Assembly (NCBI GenBank): GCA_017506865.1
Contig: JAFCMP010000101.1
Location: forward strand, 310,001 to 374,000
DNA length: 64,000 nucleotides
Origin: Tribonema minus
Lineage: Eukaryota > Sar > Xanthophyceae > Tribonematales > Tribonemataceae
Direction: 5' to 3'
Shown: piece by piece, positions 43,001-53,263 of the stretch
Numbering within the stretch: position 1 is the stretch's first letter
Layout of the letters: each line of letters opens with the position of its first letter
Position numbers and translations under genes: made by a program
Notes under the pieces: model-generated
Database searches by the model: none
Told to the model about the DNA's origin: nothing
What the model saw: the letters and a program-made list of their open reading frames with translations, nothing else

Positions 43001-46000
43001 TATGAGCACCCACCCTCCCGACTGCGTTCAGTTGCTGTAATTGCCGGGTTGGCGAGCACTTGCAATGCATGTATCATCGCGTTGTGCTGCATCAACCCTT
43101 CAGCATCATAGGCGGTACCGCTGAGCATCCTCCTTCATGTGTCCGCCTATGTGCTATCGAGAGGTGACCGGCTTTACTCACGACAAGCACCACCGCAACA
43201 TGTGCATGCGGCGACGGCGCAGGTGGAGCGGTTTCGTGTCGATTGACCCCATGAAGCCGCCAGGCGCTTTCGTCTTTCCGGTTTTGTGCTATCAGCAAGT
43301 GGTCATTCACTTCAAGCAGTACCGCAAGTGGCGCTCAGTTGGTGCGGTGCTGGCGCAGGTCAAGCTGTTTCTGTTCTTTACCAATTGATCCCCGTAAAGT
43401 TGCTGAGGTTTTGTGCTGTCCAGTTGTGCGCAATTAAGAGCTGGCGGGCGTCTGCACTTCAAGCAGTACCGCAGGTGGCGCTATCAATTGTCCCTGTGAA
43501 ACCGCTGTCGCAATCGATCGTCTCTGAAACCGCTGAGCTGTTGTGTTTTCCGGTTGCGTGCTATTAGGACGTGGCGGGCGTCATCCACTACAAGCAGTAC
43601 CGCAAGTGGCGCACAAATGGCATCGCGTTTGAGTTCGGCGACCAGGTCTATGACAGGCCCAACCTGACCATGCTCAGCTTCGCGGAGGGGCTCGTGAAGA
43701 GCGGGGAGCACAGGGGGCGCAAGAAGGGGGTACGTATGCATGGCTCAGATGTACACGTACATGCCCTTATCTGAACGATGACACTCAGCTTTGCGGAGGG
43801 GCTCGTGAAGAGCGGGGAGCACAGGGGGCGCGAAAGTGAAGAGTGGGGCGCAAGAAGGGGGTATGTATACATTGCTGAGCTGTACACGTACATGCCTTGT
43901 TTGTTTGATGATGCTGCTTAGCTTTTCGGAGGTGCTTGTGAAGAGCGGGGAGCACTGGGGGCGCAAAACGGGGGTTGTGTGCAACTGTTGGATAGGTACA
44001 GTTCCTGTCTACACACCTTGTTTGGTCGATGATGCTCAGCTTTGCAGTGCGTACCGCAGAGTAGAGAGCACAGGTGGGGGGGCAAGAAGGGGGTGCTTTT
44101 ACCTTTCAAAAGTATACAAACCTCAGCAAGGGGTGTATGTATGCATTTCCGAGTATACATACCCAGATTACCTTTTGTCGTCGCGCGAGCAGGTCACGCA
44201 GGACGGCAGCACTTGCAACGTAAAAATGTGAAGTGTCTGCCCATCAGGCATGCTATAATCAAGGCACTCCGGCCACTGAGCGATGCCACTCCTTGGCAGG
44301 CATTCTATAAATAAGGTACTTCTGGAACCCGGCCACTGAGGAATGCCACTCCTTGGCCCACCATGTCATCCGAATCCAGCACGGTACCCTCCCCATAAAG
44401 ATTCGTTTTGTGCTGCCGCTTTCAAATGTACGTAGACACGTTTTGAAGCTATAAAAACCCAGCAGCGAGCGCTGCCGCCGCGCAGCGTTGCTGAGCGCTG
44501 CCTCCTGACCCCCCCCCCGCCGCATCAACGCTCAGGTGCGCGGCTTCTGTCCACCAAATGTAGCGCCACATGCACTGCCATCACATACTTCGAAGTGTGC
44601 GTTATCATCCACTACATACTTCGAAGTGTGCGTTGTCATGAGTAAATAAGTGCTCCAAAGTATACATAAGCCACAGAGCCTTGCCACCGCATCTGAGGAG
44701 CCGTGCCGTCCCCTCACGCTGCTGAGCGCCGCCCCCTGCCCCCTTGTCACATCGCTCAGGTGCGCGGCTTCTGGCTAGACATCCGCGTCGGCCCGTTCAT
44801 GCCCTTCGGCGTTGATTGCGACAGGCCCAACAAGGCCGCCGAGGACCTGTTTCTGGTACACAACAAGGTGAGACCAACACAGCCGCCTAGCTAGGACTGA
44901 TTTATTATTATCAATAATAAGGACCTTAAGGACAATTATACACAAGCGGCTCACAAGTGCCGGCACTGGCGTGATTGTTGGAGTGACAGCGTCTGGCTTC
45001 GACTGCGACTGGCCCAACAAGGCCGCCGATGACCTCTTTCTGGTTTCTGGTGCACAACAAGGTGAGACCAACAAAGCCGCCTGTTTCTGGTACACAACAA
45101 GGTGAGCCAAACAGAGCCGCCTACTGTAGCGCCTGTTTTGTTAAACAACAGGGTGAGACTGATGACAACAGCGCTGCCGAGGGCTTGGACGTGTTGCACT
45201 ACACAGTCAGAAACGGCTCAGCAGTGCTGACACTGACGTGATCCTTGAAGAGACGGCCACGGCGTTGTGCATGTCTTATGGTTTAGCCCTAACCTATCCC
45301 CAGCCCTAGCCCTAAGTGAGCGGAGGCGTCCTAAGCAATGAGAGCGGGTCGTATGGAGCTTTGCGCTGTCGCAATCAGGTGGGCGCACTGTTTGCGGATG
45401 TCAGGAATGTTGCAAGCGTGTTCAAAAGCAAAGCCGTGGGATCGTGCGCAGTGGCGGGCCTTCAATTCTGTTATTGCATATAAACGGAGGCATCATGGCG
45501 ATGAATTCATTCATGATGACAAATGAGGTCAGCAGAGCTGTGTGTGCTCTTTGAGGACAGACGATTGCGCCGCTTGCGGATGATTGACGCAGTGCGCAGT
45601 GGGTGGTCCGCGGTTGGCGCTTCAATACTTGAAGTAATACTTGAAGTAGGTGGCAGCTGATTTCAGTATGTTATCTGCAGGCACAATAGCCGCAACTGAG
45701 AGGGGACGAGGTATGGAGCGAGTTGCTCGTGTCTGTCGGGCAATCAGTTGGGCCCAACAGTACGTGCTCATGTACATTTTGACAAAATGCAGTTAATGGT
45801 GTTCCAAGGCCCCGAGACATCAGTTCATACATTTCAAATGTGAAATCGGCAAAGGTCGATTGACCATATGTGCATAAACTGGCAACCACACAAGAGCACA
45901 GCGTTGGTCGGCCTCATGACGCAAGCATATGCTAACTTCAAGTGTGCAAGTGTACGCGTGCAGGGCACTGGCACCGAGCAGTACCGGCACAACTTTGCGG

Positions 46001-49000
46001 AGGTGGCGGTGTACAACCTTCTGAGCTACATGTGGGAAGCGGAGACGGGCACGATGTACAAGATGAGCAAGCCGCACGACATCTACAGCGGCCTGGGTGA
46101 AGGTGACAAAAACACAGTTCCATGCACTTCTACATAGATTGAAGTTGAAGTACACAAATGCGATATCTACAGCGGTCTGGGGGAAGGTGATGAATGTAAT
46201 GAATTCATTGGTTATTTCGATGAAAACCTGAGATACAGTTGAAGTGCCCATGTGTGCGAGTGACCAATGTCCAGTTCGTAATGCAAAGAAAGCTAAGTTG
46301 AGGTATGCATGTAGGTGTCCGATACCGTACCCTTGATATATCAACTGAAGCCGGCACGATATGCATGATGACCAAGGTCGCAAGACATCTCTACCTAGCG
46401 GCCTGGGTGAAGGTGACAGACGCACAATTTTATGCCGTTGTGATGGCATCATGACCTCAACAAGTCTATCGTACATGAACTAAAGTTGAACTACACATGC
46501 GCATACACTGCCGACGCCAGGCCGATGTGATGTGCACCAACAAACCACACTGCAGCTACTGCGGCCAGGGCAAAGGTGACCAACAACAAGCTGTACACAA
46601 CGTATGCTTCGTAGTAGTACCAGTAGTTGATTTGCGCAAAACAAGCTTTAATCGGGTGGCATGCTGCAGTCGTACACCCGCCGCAATATACATCACTGTG
46701 AAGCGCGCTCCCTCTCAAAGACCTGTATTGCCAGCATCGAAGTGTTGTGAACAGTGACTTGTATGTATGCATGCAGAGGCTGCTCTCTCGTCTCCTCAAA
46801 CACCTATGTTGTACGAGCCTCAAGCCATGTAGACATGTAATCAACTTTATAACCATATCCACACTGATGAATAGTTGTCGAAGAATGTAGGGAGAGGCAG
46901 AGAGAGTCACGGAAGGAGACTTCCGTCCTCAGCTCCCTGAAATCGCCTTGAGATTGAACAACTTGGGGACAACTTCACTCTTGAAAATAAAAATGCAATA
47001 GCATTGCCTATGTGACGGATGCACGTGTGCGCGTGTGCTGCGCGCAGAGGCACCGGAGGGCGAGCGCTGCACAGTTGAAGAGCTGCTGGACACAGTTGAA
47101 GAGGAGCCCGAAGCACAACCCCAAGTTAATATGGACAGCAAACGAGGGGGCGGCGAGACCCAGGGCCCCGTGGCGACTGTTCGGCAAGAACTTCAAGAGG
47201 GGGCACCCGAGGGGGAGCAGAGCCGGCTTGCCGAGCGCTACCGCGCTGAGACGTTTGCGGGTGCGTGAACTCCTTTCAAACTTCAACTGTGTACCCATGG
47301 GCGCCGCTGCCGCGGTAGGCGGCACGATGCTGCAGCATGGGTGGCTGTCTTACGCAGACCATGAAAATGTCAAGAGTTTACTGTAGAAGTCTGTGCTTGC
47401 TGTACGAACTGACAAGCTCAAGTGTCGACGTGGAATCAACGAAAATCGAAGCGTTTCCGAGTCCCGGTACTACGAGCGCAAACAACAGATGCGCTGGGCA
47501 TACTTGTGCAGTGTTGACGCCAAAACCACCACTCGCCTGCTTTGCAGACCAAGATGGCACGCTCATTGCTCCTGGGTCTGCCACACAATCTTACAATGGC
47601 CACTATGTACAGGCAAGCATGCGTCACTGTACTTACGCTCCGTTGCGTGCTCCCCTGCGGCGTTGCAGGCGTAACGATTCACCTGCTGAGCGGGGAGCTG
47701 GGCGCCCACCTGTCGCGGCAGCGCTACCGCAGGTCTGCAAACTTCAACAAACAACTTCAAGTTTGTCTATGTTCGTGGTGTTGTACGTGCGGGTTACTTC
47801 TCCGGCCTCTACAGCAATCCGTGTGTGTAGAGCCTTGCGATGTGTAGCAAGTTAGCACCCTAAAATCACCATTGCTGAACCTCAGTATTTGCACACACCA
47901 GCGCGCACATGTGGGTTGCTTCTCACGCAGTTCAGCTCAATTGCAGTGCATCATGGCTGTTGCAGTTGAATGTCGATTTCGGTTTCCAGATCACGCGCCA
48001 CCATACCATGGACCCGGTACTGTGAACAATTGTTTGTTTTAGTTGCTGGTGTGCGGACGTGGCAGTGCTCATGTTTCACAAGTGAGGTGCTTGACGTCTT
48101 GCCTCAGGGTCACTTTTCTTCCACCATCGCCGCTGGCTCACAGGCAGGGCGCTGCACGGCACTGCAATTTCATACAAAAACAAAAAGCACATAGTCTATG
48201 TGTTCAAGTATACATACATGTAGTGACCCAGAAACGACACACGCAGGACCATCTTGTAAGGCATGCTGTTCATGAGTAAATAAATCACTTCTATGACACA
48301 ATCTTTCATGTACTTTCCTTTTCATCAGTACGGTGGTTGCTCATGTGGGGCGGTATAGCGGCCAGCTGATCATCATCATACTACTTGAGTGTCGAGTGTC
48401 TTGCTCACGGGCATTCTCACATGGTGTGATATACATCTAACGTACATGTGAAGCAGTGTGGCAACAGAAGATAGAGCGTCGCCGTCTGATGCAACCTTGC
48501 ATGTAGTAATGTGGATCGTTGTGCGATCTCTGTTCAGTCTAATACAGCTGTGGCTGCACACACTGCACGGTTGGCGCTGTGCTGAGAAGTTGAACTTTGT
48601 TGCTGAAGCCGTGGTTCACTGCGAACTTGTGTTAGTCACGCATTGCACCTCACCGCTCCTTCCCAATTGTCTCGCTGTTGCTCGCTGCCAGGGCCTTTGA
48701 TCGTGTGCATCTGAGTGGCACAGCTGCTCAGGTGAGAATTTATTATGTGGGGTGTGTGTCGGCGGGGCGGCAAATGAATTGCTGCTTTCCCAGCGCTTTG
48801 TAAAATGATGCAGGCATGCTGAGCAGTCATGAATGCGTTGAAGAGTACATCCGAAGCATGCTGCAGCGGGTTGCGTTTTGCCGCGTTCACGTGCGACAAC
48901 AGCAACTGAAGTTTGAAAGTTTGCAGTACACTGCACTGGGCTACATTCGCGCTCTACTCGATGGACAATGGCAAGTACTACGCTATGCTTGTGCCGCCTA

Positions 49001-51526
49001 CTTTGAAGTACGCACTGCGGGCGGGGGTGGCCATCATAAATCGCCAGCGCCCAGCTGACTAGCGAGTGCGCGTGACACCAGCCGCCGGCGCCTTGATAAC
49101 CGCAATGGAGTGACCGCAAAACCCCCTTGACGTGCAAAGGTACCTGCTGCTGTCAACGAGTTGCAATGCTATCTGCGCTGCCCTGAGGGCAGGCACATGA
49201 CGACCATGACTACTAGCGTTCTGGTATTTCAAACCGTATTTGCATGCGTCAAAAGTGTTGGTGACAGTGCTCTACGGCGGCTGCACGCTCCTGCAATCTC
49301 ATCGATGCATCTGTTGCGGTGCTCGCTGCTGCCGTTACGCTTGCAGTACGCGTCCAGCGCAGCCATCAACGAAGTGCTGGCACCAGAGGCCACCATTTCG
49401 GTACGTATCTTCGCTGAAGAAGAGGTGCATGTGATAGTGATGAACAAATGCTCAGTGAGCATTGCTCCCAAATGCACCTTGGAAGCGGTCATTTGTACCA
49501 GCATGCCAGTTTCGTTTTGGCCGCGCGTATTCAGGAATTGATCCGATGTGTGCCTGGGAAAATCTAAGCACAAACGCAGGTCATGTTATGTCGCTGATGG
49601 ATCGTCACTCAAACGGAGCGTCAGCTGTCAGTGACAGCAAAAAGTTGCCATGCCAAATCTATTGTTGCAGGATCTGCTGTGCCCCCATCGATCAAGGGTG
49701 ATCAAGCCCCGCTTGTCAAAATACCCATGTCTGACTGGGACAGGAAGCCACCTAGCACACCGCTTAAGCCATTTCAGCCTTGCAGATCTGTCTCTTAGCA
49801 TGCGTGCAAGAACTTCTGCGGAGCGCTGCCACGGTGCGCTCGCGACGATGTCATGGCGTGTGCTGGTGCACTGCAGGTGGACACCGCCAAGTGTCACACA
49901 TCCAGATGTCAGCCTTGCGAATCAACTTTGCGCATGCTTGTTTCACTGCAGTAGTGACGCAGAGCACTGCCACTACACGCTGCTGACCCATGTTTTCATG
50001 TGTGCTTTTGACGCCGCAGGTGTTTGCCGCCAAGTACTTGCCCCCCTCATCACATGCTCAGCTCAGCTTCGACTTCTGCATTTATGCGGAGCACTGCCAT
50101 CGCGCGCTTCTGACTTGTGTCCGTGTGTGCTGCTGCACTGCAGGTGGGCACGGTCAAGTAACACACATTCAGCCATTTCAGCCTTGGATATCAGTTTTGA
50201 GCACGCTGACTTACACTGCTGTAGCAACGCGGAGCACTGCCATCGCACGCTTCTGACGATGTTTTATGTGTGCTTCTGACACCACAGGTGGTCACCGCCA
50301 AGTACATCACATGCTCAGCTCAGCTTAGACTTCTGTAGTTATGCGGAGCACTGCCACGGTACGCTCGTGACAATGTGATGCTGCGTGCTGCTGCACTGCA
50401 GGTGGACACCGCCAAGTACCTGGTCCCCTTGCGGCCCGATCAGCAGGAGGCCTGGGTCACAAAGGTGCGCGCGATTCCGGCTGTGTGTGCCACCATCATG
50501 TTCGGTCCATTTCTTATTCTTGTTGAATGAGTCTGCGCTAGCATACCTGCTACATACCACAGTGTATTCAACTCACACCACAATGGACACACTGCGGGGG
50601 CCAAGCAATGGAATGCAACGAAGCCCAGATAGATGGTCAGTACATCTGGAGGCATGATGCATGGGTGCAGCGCAGGATGCACTGCCTTCTCAGCGCGCAA
50701 AGCGGTGGACCAGGCGATGGCCTGCTAAGTACTTGAAGTACACAAACCCTGGTAGCATCCCATGTGGTATTTTTCGCACCCCAAACGAGAATCTATGAGT
50801 AGTGCACGAATCCTGAAGTAGCGTAGTGCCCGCATGCAAGTCTCACATCTCGTCCATGCACTTGGCGCTTCGCCACTTGGCGCGAGAATTGTCAGAGCAC
50901 ATCAACGCTATGTACGAAGATCATGGCGGCACACACGTTGCCCGGCGAACGCGCCATTAGCTTGCTTCCGAAGCACTGAACGTGCTTGCTTTTCTTACAG
51001 AGGTGTGTCTTCCCGGTGTCGGTGCGCACAGTTGAGATCAACTGGCGACTGGCAAGTACCTGCGCCACTAGTCTTCAGGGCGCCCGCGCATGCGCGCACA
51101 GGGTTACGATTGGAGTAGGTAGGTATCAAGTGCGCGCAGCTCAATGGTGTTATCCTCGTGCTGCGCTGCTGCCAATTCTGCGCTCCATCCTCATAATGGG
51201 CAGGGCTTGTTTCCAGCGCGCCGGCCATTTTCACCATTAAACAACTTCAACAACAAAACCCTGTGCAAAGTATGAGGACAAGTGGTGGTGTCGTGCATCA
51301 TTTGTGTACTGAATGTTGCTGGTTTACTTGGCGCTGAGCATCATTACGGCACCATTGCATAATGCTTACTTCCCTCATTGCATTTGCGGCTCCTGGCATA
51401 CGTGCTATTCAGGTGAAAGAGATGGCGGCGGAGCGCAGCTGGACAGAGCCAGCAACTTCAACCTCTGCGCCTTCAAGTAGCGCAGCCAACGATACACTGT
51501 ACTTCCACTACAGGGCGTCGGAGTAG
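40023..51526 (+). CDS. Dynein axonemal assembly factor 3 (DNAAF3/PF22) homologue
   Basis: Twelve exons join in frame to 528 aa: 40023-40388, 40880-41090, 42462-42520, 43568-43729, 44760-44867, 45964-46096, 47048-47260, 47669-47732, 48692-48731, 49347-49400, 50402-50464, 51413-51526 (stop TAG). DNAAF3 acts in the cytoplasm in preassembly of outer and inner dynein arms, so the cell makes motile flagella. Family-like blocks: MWGFTPALDLL at the start, GHLLKT, ARHLLLLAVI, FFLEIYGN, a YDARHSVVDWDYTARLK segment, IHYKQYRKWRTNGIAFE, RGFWLDIRVGPFMPFG, QYRHNFAEVAVYNLL, TIHLLSGELGAHL, VDTAKYLVPLR. The length is close to the animal protein (about 540 aa). Five or more exon edges have ghost copies in the introns. 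Exons 8-10 are short and rest mainly on phase agreement. Confidence 0.9.
42024..42060. repeat. (CA)n microsatellite
   Basis: An ACACAC run interrupted by AT at both ends, in DNAAF3 intron 2. Shorter CA runs lie at about 61497-61512, 63508-63522 and 63829-63840. Confidence 0.9.
42779..42804. repeat. 26-base G homopolymer
   Basis: The longest mononucleotide run in the window, in DNAAF3 intron 3. It could form G-quadruplex-like structures and is a likely assembly-error site. Confidence 0.9.
42963..42986 (+). repeat. Interstitial TTAGGG repeats
   Basis: Four consecutive TTAGGG units (the last reading TTAGGG before CACG) flanked by two copies of GCACGCCCCTT-like sequence. Shorter tracts occur near 17631, 26150, 45280 (as CCCTAA), 58757 and 58850. 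They are likely repair scars or telomerase additions; the motif gives a hint of the species' telomere repeat. Confidence 0.75.
43281..43485 (+). repeat. Ghost copies of DNAAF3 exon 4 start
   Basis: The real exon starts at 43568 (gctattag|GACGTGGCGGGCGTC, then CACTACAAGCAGTACCGCAAG). Copies at about 43281-43336 (TGCTATCAG, then CAAGTGGTCATTCACTTCAAG) and about 43425-43480 keep CACTTCAAGCAGTACCGCA(A/G)GTGGCGC. Spacing is about 143 bp. The intervening GTTTTGTGCT(A/G)TC phrases also repeat. Confidence 0.9.
43787..44095 (+). repeat. Ghost copies of DNAAF3 exon 4 end
   Basis: The exon ends GTGAAGAGCGGGGAGCACAG, then GGGGCGCAAGAAGGGG|gtacgtatg at 43729. Three copies of exon end plus donor follow at about 43787-43870, 43916-43975 and 44037-44095. 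In them the donor context decays to GGTATGTATAC, GGTTGTGTG and GGTGCTTTT. Copies of CTGTACACGTACATGCC in the intron are repeated in step, so each unit of about 120 bp spans the splice junction. Confidence 0.9.
44527..45160 (+). repeat. Ghost copies of both edges of DNAAF3 exon 5
   Basis: The acceptor side GCTCAGGTGCGCGGCTTCTG occurs at 44531-44550 as well as at the real start (44760). The donor side (ACAGGCCCAACAAGGCCGCC ... TACACAACAAG|gtgaga) is repeated at about 44997-45066, 45076-45106 and, faintly, 45143-45160, with gtgagac/gtgagcc donors. The second donor copy would be usable by sequence. Confidence 0.85.
46155..46420 (+). repeat. Ghost copies of DNAAF3 exon 6 end
   Basis: The real end is GACATCTACAGCGGCCTGG|gtgaaggtgac at 46096. 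Copies at about 46160-46190 (GATATCTACAGCGGTCTGGGGGAAGGTGA) and about 46361-46420 (CGCAAGACATCTCTACCTAGCGGCCTGGGTGAAGG, shown here only by position and core) retain the donor-like GTGAAGGTGAC. Confidence 0.85.
49866..50315 (+). repeat. Four ghost copies of DNAAF3 exon 11 start
   Basis: The real exon starts at 50402 (cactgcag|GTGGACACCGCCAAGTACC). Copies after cag lie at about 49877 (GTGGACACCGCCAAGTGTC), 50021 (GTGTTTGCCGCCAAGTACTTG), 50143 (GTGGGCACGGTCAAGTAAC) and 50288 (GTGGTCACCGCCAAGTACATC). The filler (ATGCGGAGCACTGCCA...CGCTC/TTCTGAC) repeats with a period of about 115-145 bp. One copy contains an in-frame TAA. Confidence 0.9.
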
Positions 51527-51666
51527 TTGTCGTAATGTCGCACGGAAGCAGGGGTGTTCCATCACACAAATGAGACTGAACACCCGGTGGTACTCAGATC
51601 TGTGTACTCCATAAGCATTTGAGTGCTATTCGACATTTGGTGGAGCTCAGAGGCAACTTCAGGTTC

Positions 51667-51672
51667 AATAAA
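51667..51672 (+). terminator. Polyadenylation signal of DNAAF3
   Basis: AATAAA lies about 141 bp downstream of the DNAAF3 stop codon, just before a small retroelement insertion (51714-51764). Confidence 0.5.
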
Positions 51673-51713
51673 CGACACTGCCGGTTGGCTGTGGCGTGTA
51701 CCAGCACTGTACT

Positions 51714-51764
51714 TTTATTATATTCCACTTGTGGCTGTGGAAATGCCATGTTGTAGGTGTGTCG
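51714..51764 (-). mobile_element. 51-bp retroelement 3' relic with 13-bp target-site duplication
   Basis: On the minus strand it begins CGACACACCTACAACATGGC and ends GGAATATAATAAA. It is flanked by CCAGCACTGTACT at 51701-51713 and 51765-51777. The duplication contains GTAC, as at the other insertions of this family. Confidence 0.85.
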
Positions 51765-52092
51765 CCAGCACTGTACTACTGTACCAGTGTAATGGGACCG
51801 AGACCGCCAGAAAGCGCTTTGATATGCCATCAGTGATGTCAATACACCGAGTCTTTTTGAGTCTTTTTTTTGGAAACAAACACTTTGGCGCCATTGCAAG
51901 TTTCTGTACTGCAGTGCCTTCAAGTTCAAGTTGAAACGGCCAGTGCACTGGCATACTGTTAGTGTACACGCTCCAGTCCGCTATACAGCTGATTGCAGAT
52001 GCAGCAGCAGCCCACAAAGTTCAACATTTTATGGCCGCCACGGCCCATTTGAAAATCTTCCATCGCGTGCTGCACTGAAAACAACCGTCTAC

Positions 52093-52182
52093 GCCACTTG
52101 CGTTGTTGAACACGCAAAGAGTACGCCATGTGTAGCGCTGCCGACAGAGCTGAGCGGATGCGCGCCAGGTGTACTACGCGTT
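52093..52182 (-). mobile_element. Fragment of the LINE C-terminal coding region
   Basis: The minus-strand frame reads ARIRSALSAALHMAYSLRV, matching LARLRSALSAALHMAYSGRV of the LINE at about 36080-36135. It is short, diverged and lacks a clear tail. Confidence 0.65.
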
Positions 52183-53263
52183 GGCGTGCTGCAGCACAGC
52201 ACACATGTATGACTTGACCTTTCTGCCTGATGTCATGCATTGCCTTGAAGGAGCCTTGTTGAAGTTTGATCATCTGGTGACACTCAAGTAGACAAAGGGC
52301 AGACAAACTGCCACGCATATCATGATGATCATGATGGGCGCCAGTTGCCAGCTATCAGTGAGATGTCTTCACCGGCACAGCATCCAGCATATTGTGCGCG
52401 CAAAGTATTTTGTACAGCTGTAGTGTATTACTACTAGTATGCAGCAGTCATAATGATTCATTGTGACTTGCAACTGGACCACCGTGACTGACCAGCCTGA
52501 GGTGTCTGACATTGTCTCACGACCCACACCCTCACAGCATGACATTCAAGTTGGTGACGCGTTCAGCAGCATGGCGGCACATTACAAATCTGAAAATCTG
52601 AGAGCAGTCGATCACTGTGATGCAGATGACTTTTGATTGCGGGTACCTACTCTCACACACTGTGGCACTGTCATGCGTGCTCATCATGGTGGCGCGCGGC
52701 AGTTTCCTCGTGCTCAAGGCAAACATTAACTTTGAAATCTGAACACCGCCGGCGTACAGCGGTCACTTCAAAAAGCATTTGCGGCCAACGCCGTCGGCAG
52801 TCTGCTTGTCCCGCGAGCCAGCCACGACCTTGGAGTAAGTAACGTGCGGTCAACGGTCGTCGCCCATCAGAGATGGACGCGCGCATGCACTTGCTAAACT
52901 AACTTGCATGGTCACAATTAATTCTACGTGTAGCTGCGTGCGATTGCGCACGCGACATGAAGCTCCCAGGAGCGCACGCCCCCGGCAGAAGACACTCAAA
53001 TGACACCACTGGCAAATCGAACCTGCAGCATGATCCTGTCTCAGACTGTGCACTGCCTCACCCTCAACGCATGCTCTTGCAGTCAGACAACTCGGAGGCT
53101 GCATCAATTGAGCTCAAGCTATTAAGAACCTGCCCTGCCAGTCACGGCGTGCCACTAACTTCTAAAACTTGAAGCAACTTGACTGTGCGGACATCCTGCC
53201 AGTGCCACCGGCACACTGGCAGGCGCACCAGTCGTCGGCGTAGATCTGCTTATAAGTTGATAC

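Larger units (their letters stand above)
51673..53263. other. Intergenic region between convergent genes
   Basis: It contains a 51-bp retroelement relic with target duplication, and a minus-strand fragment of the LINE C-terminus (52093-52182). Otherwise only short, unconvincing frames. No further gene was recognised. Confidence 0.5.

Noticed and set aside
48816..49058. 80-codon plus-strand frame between DNAAF3 exons 9 and 10
   Set aside because: It has no family resemblance and the neighbouring exons join in phase without it.
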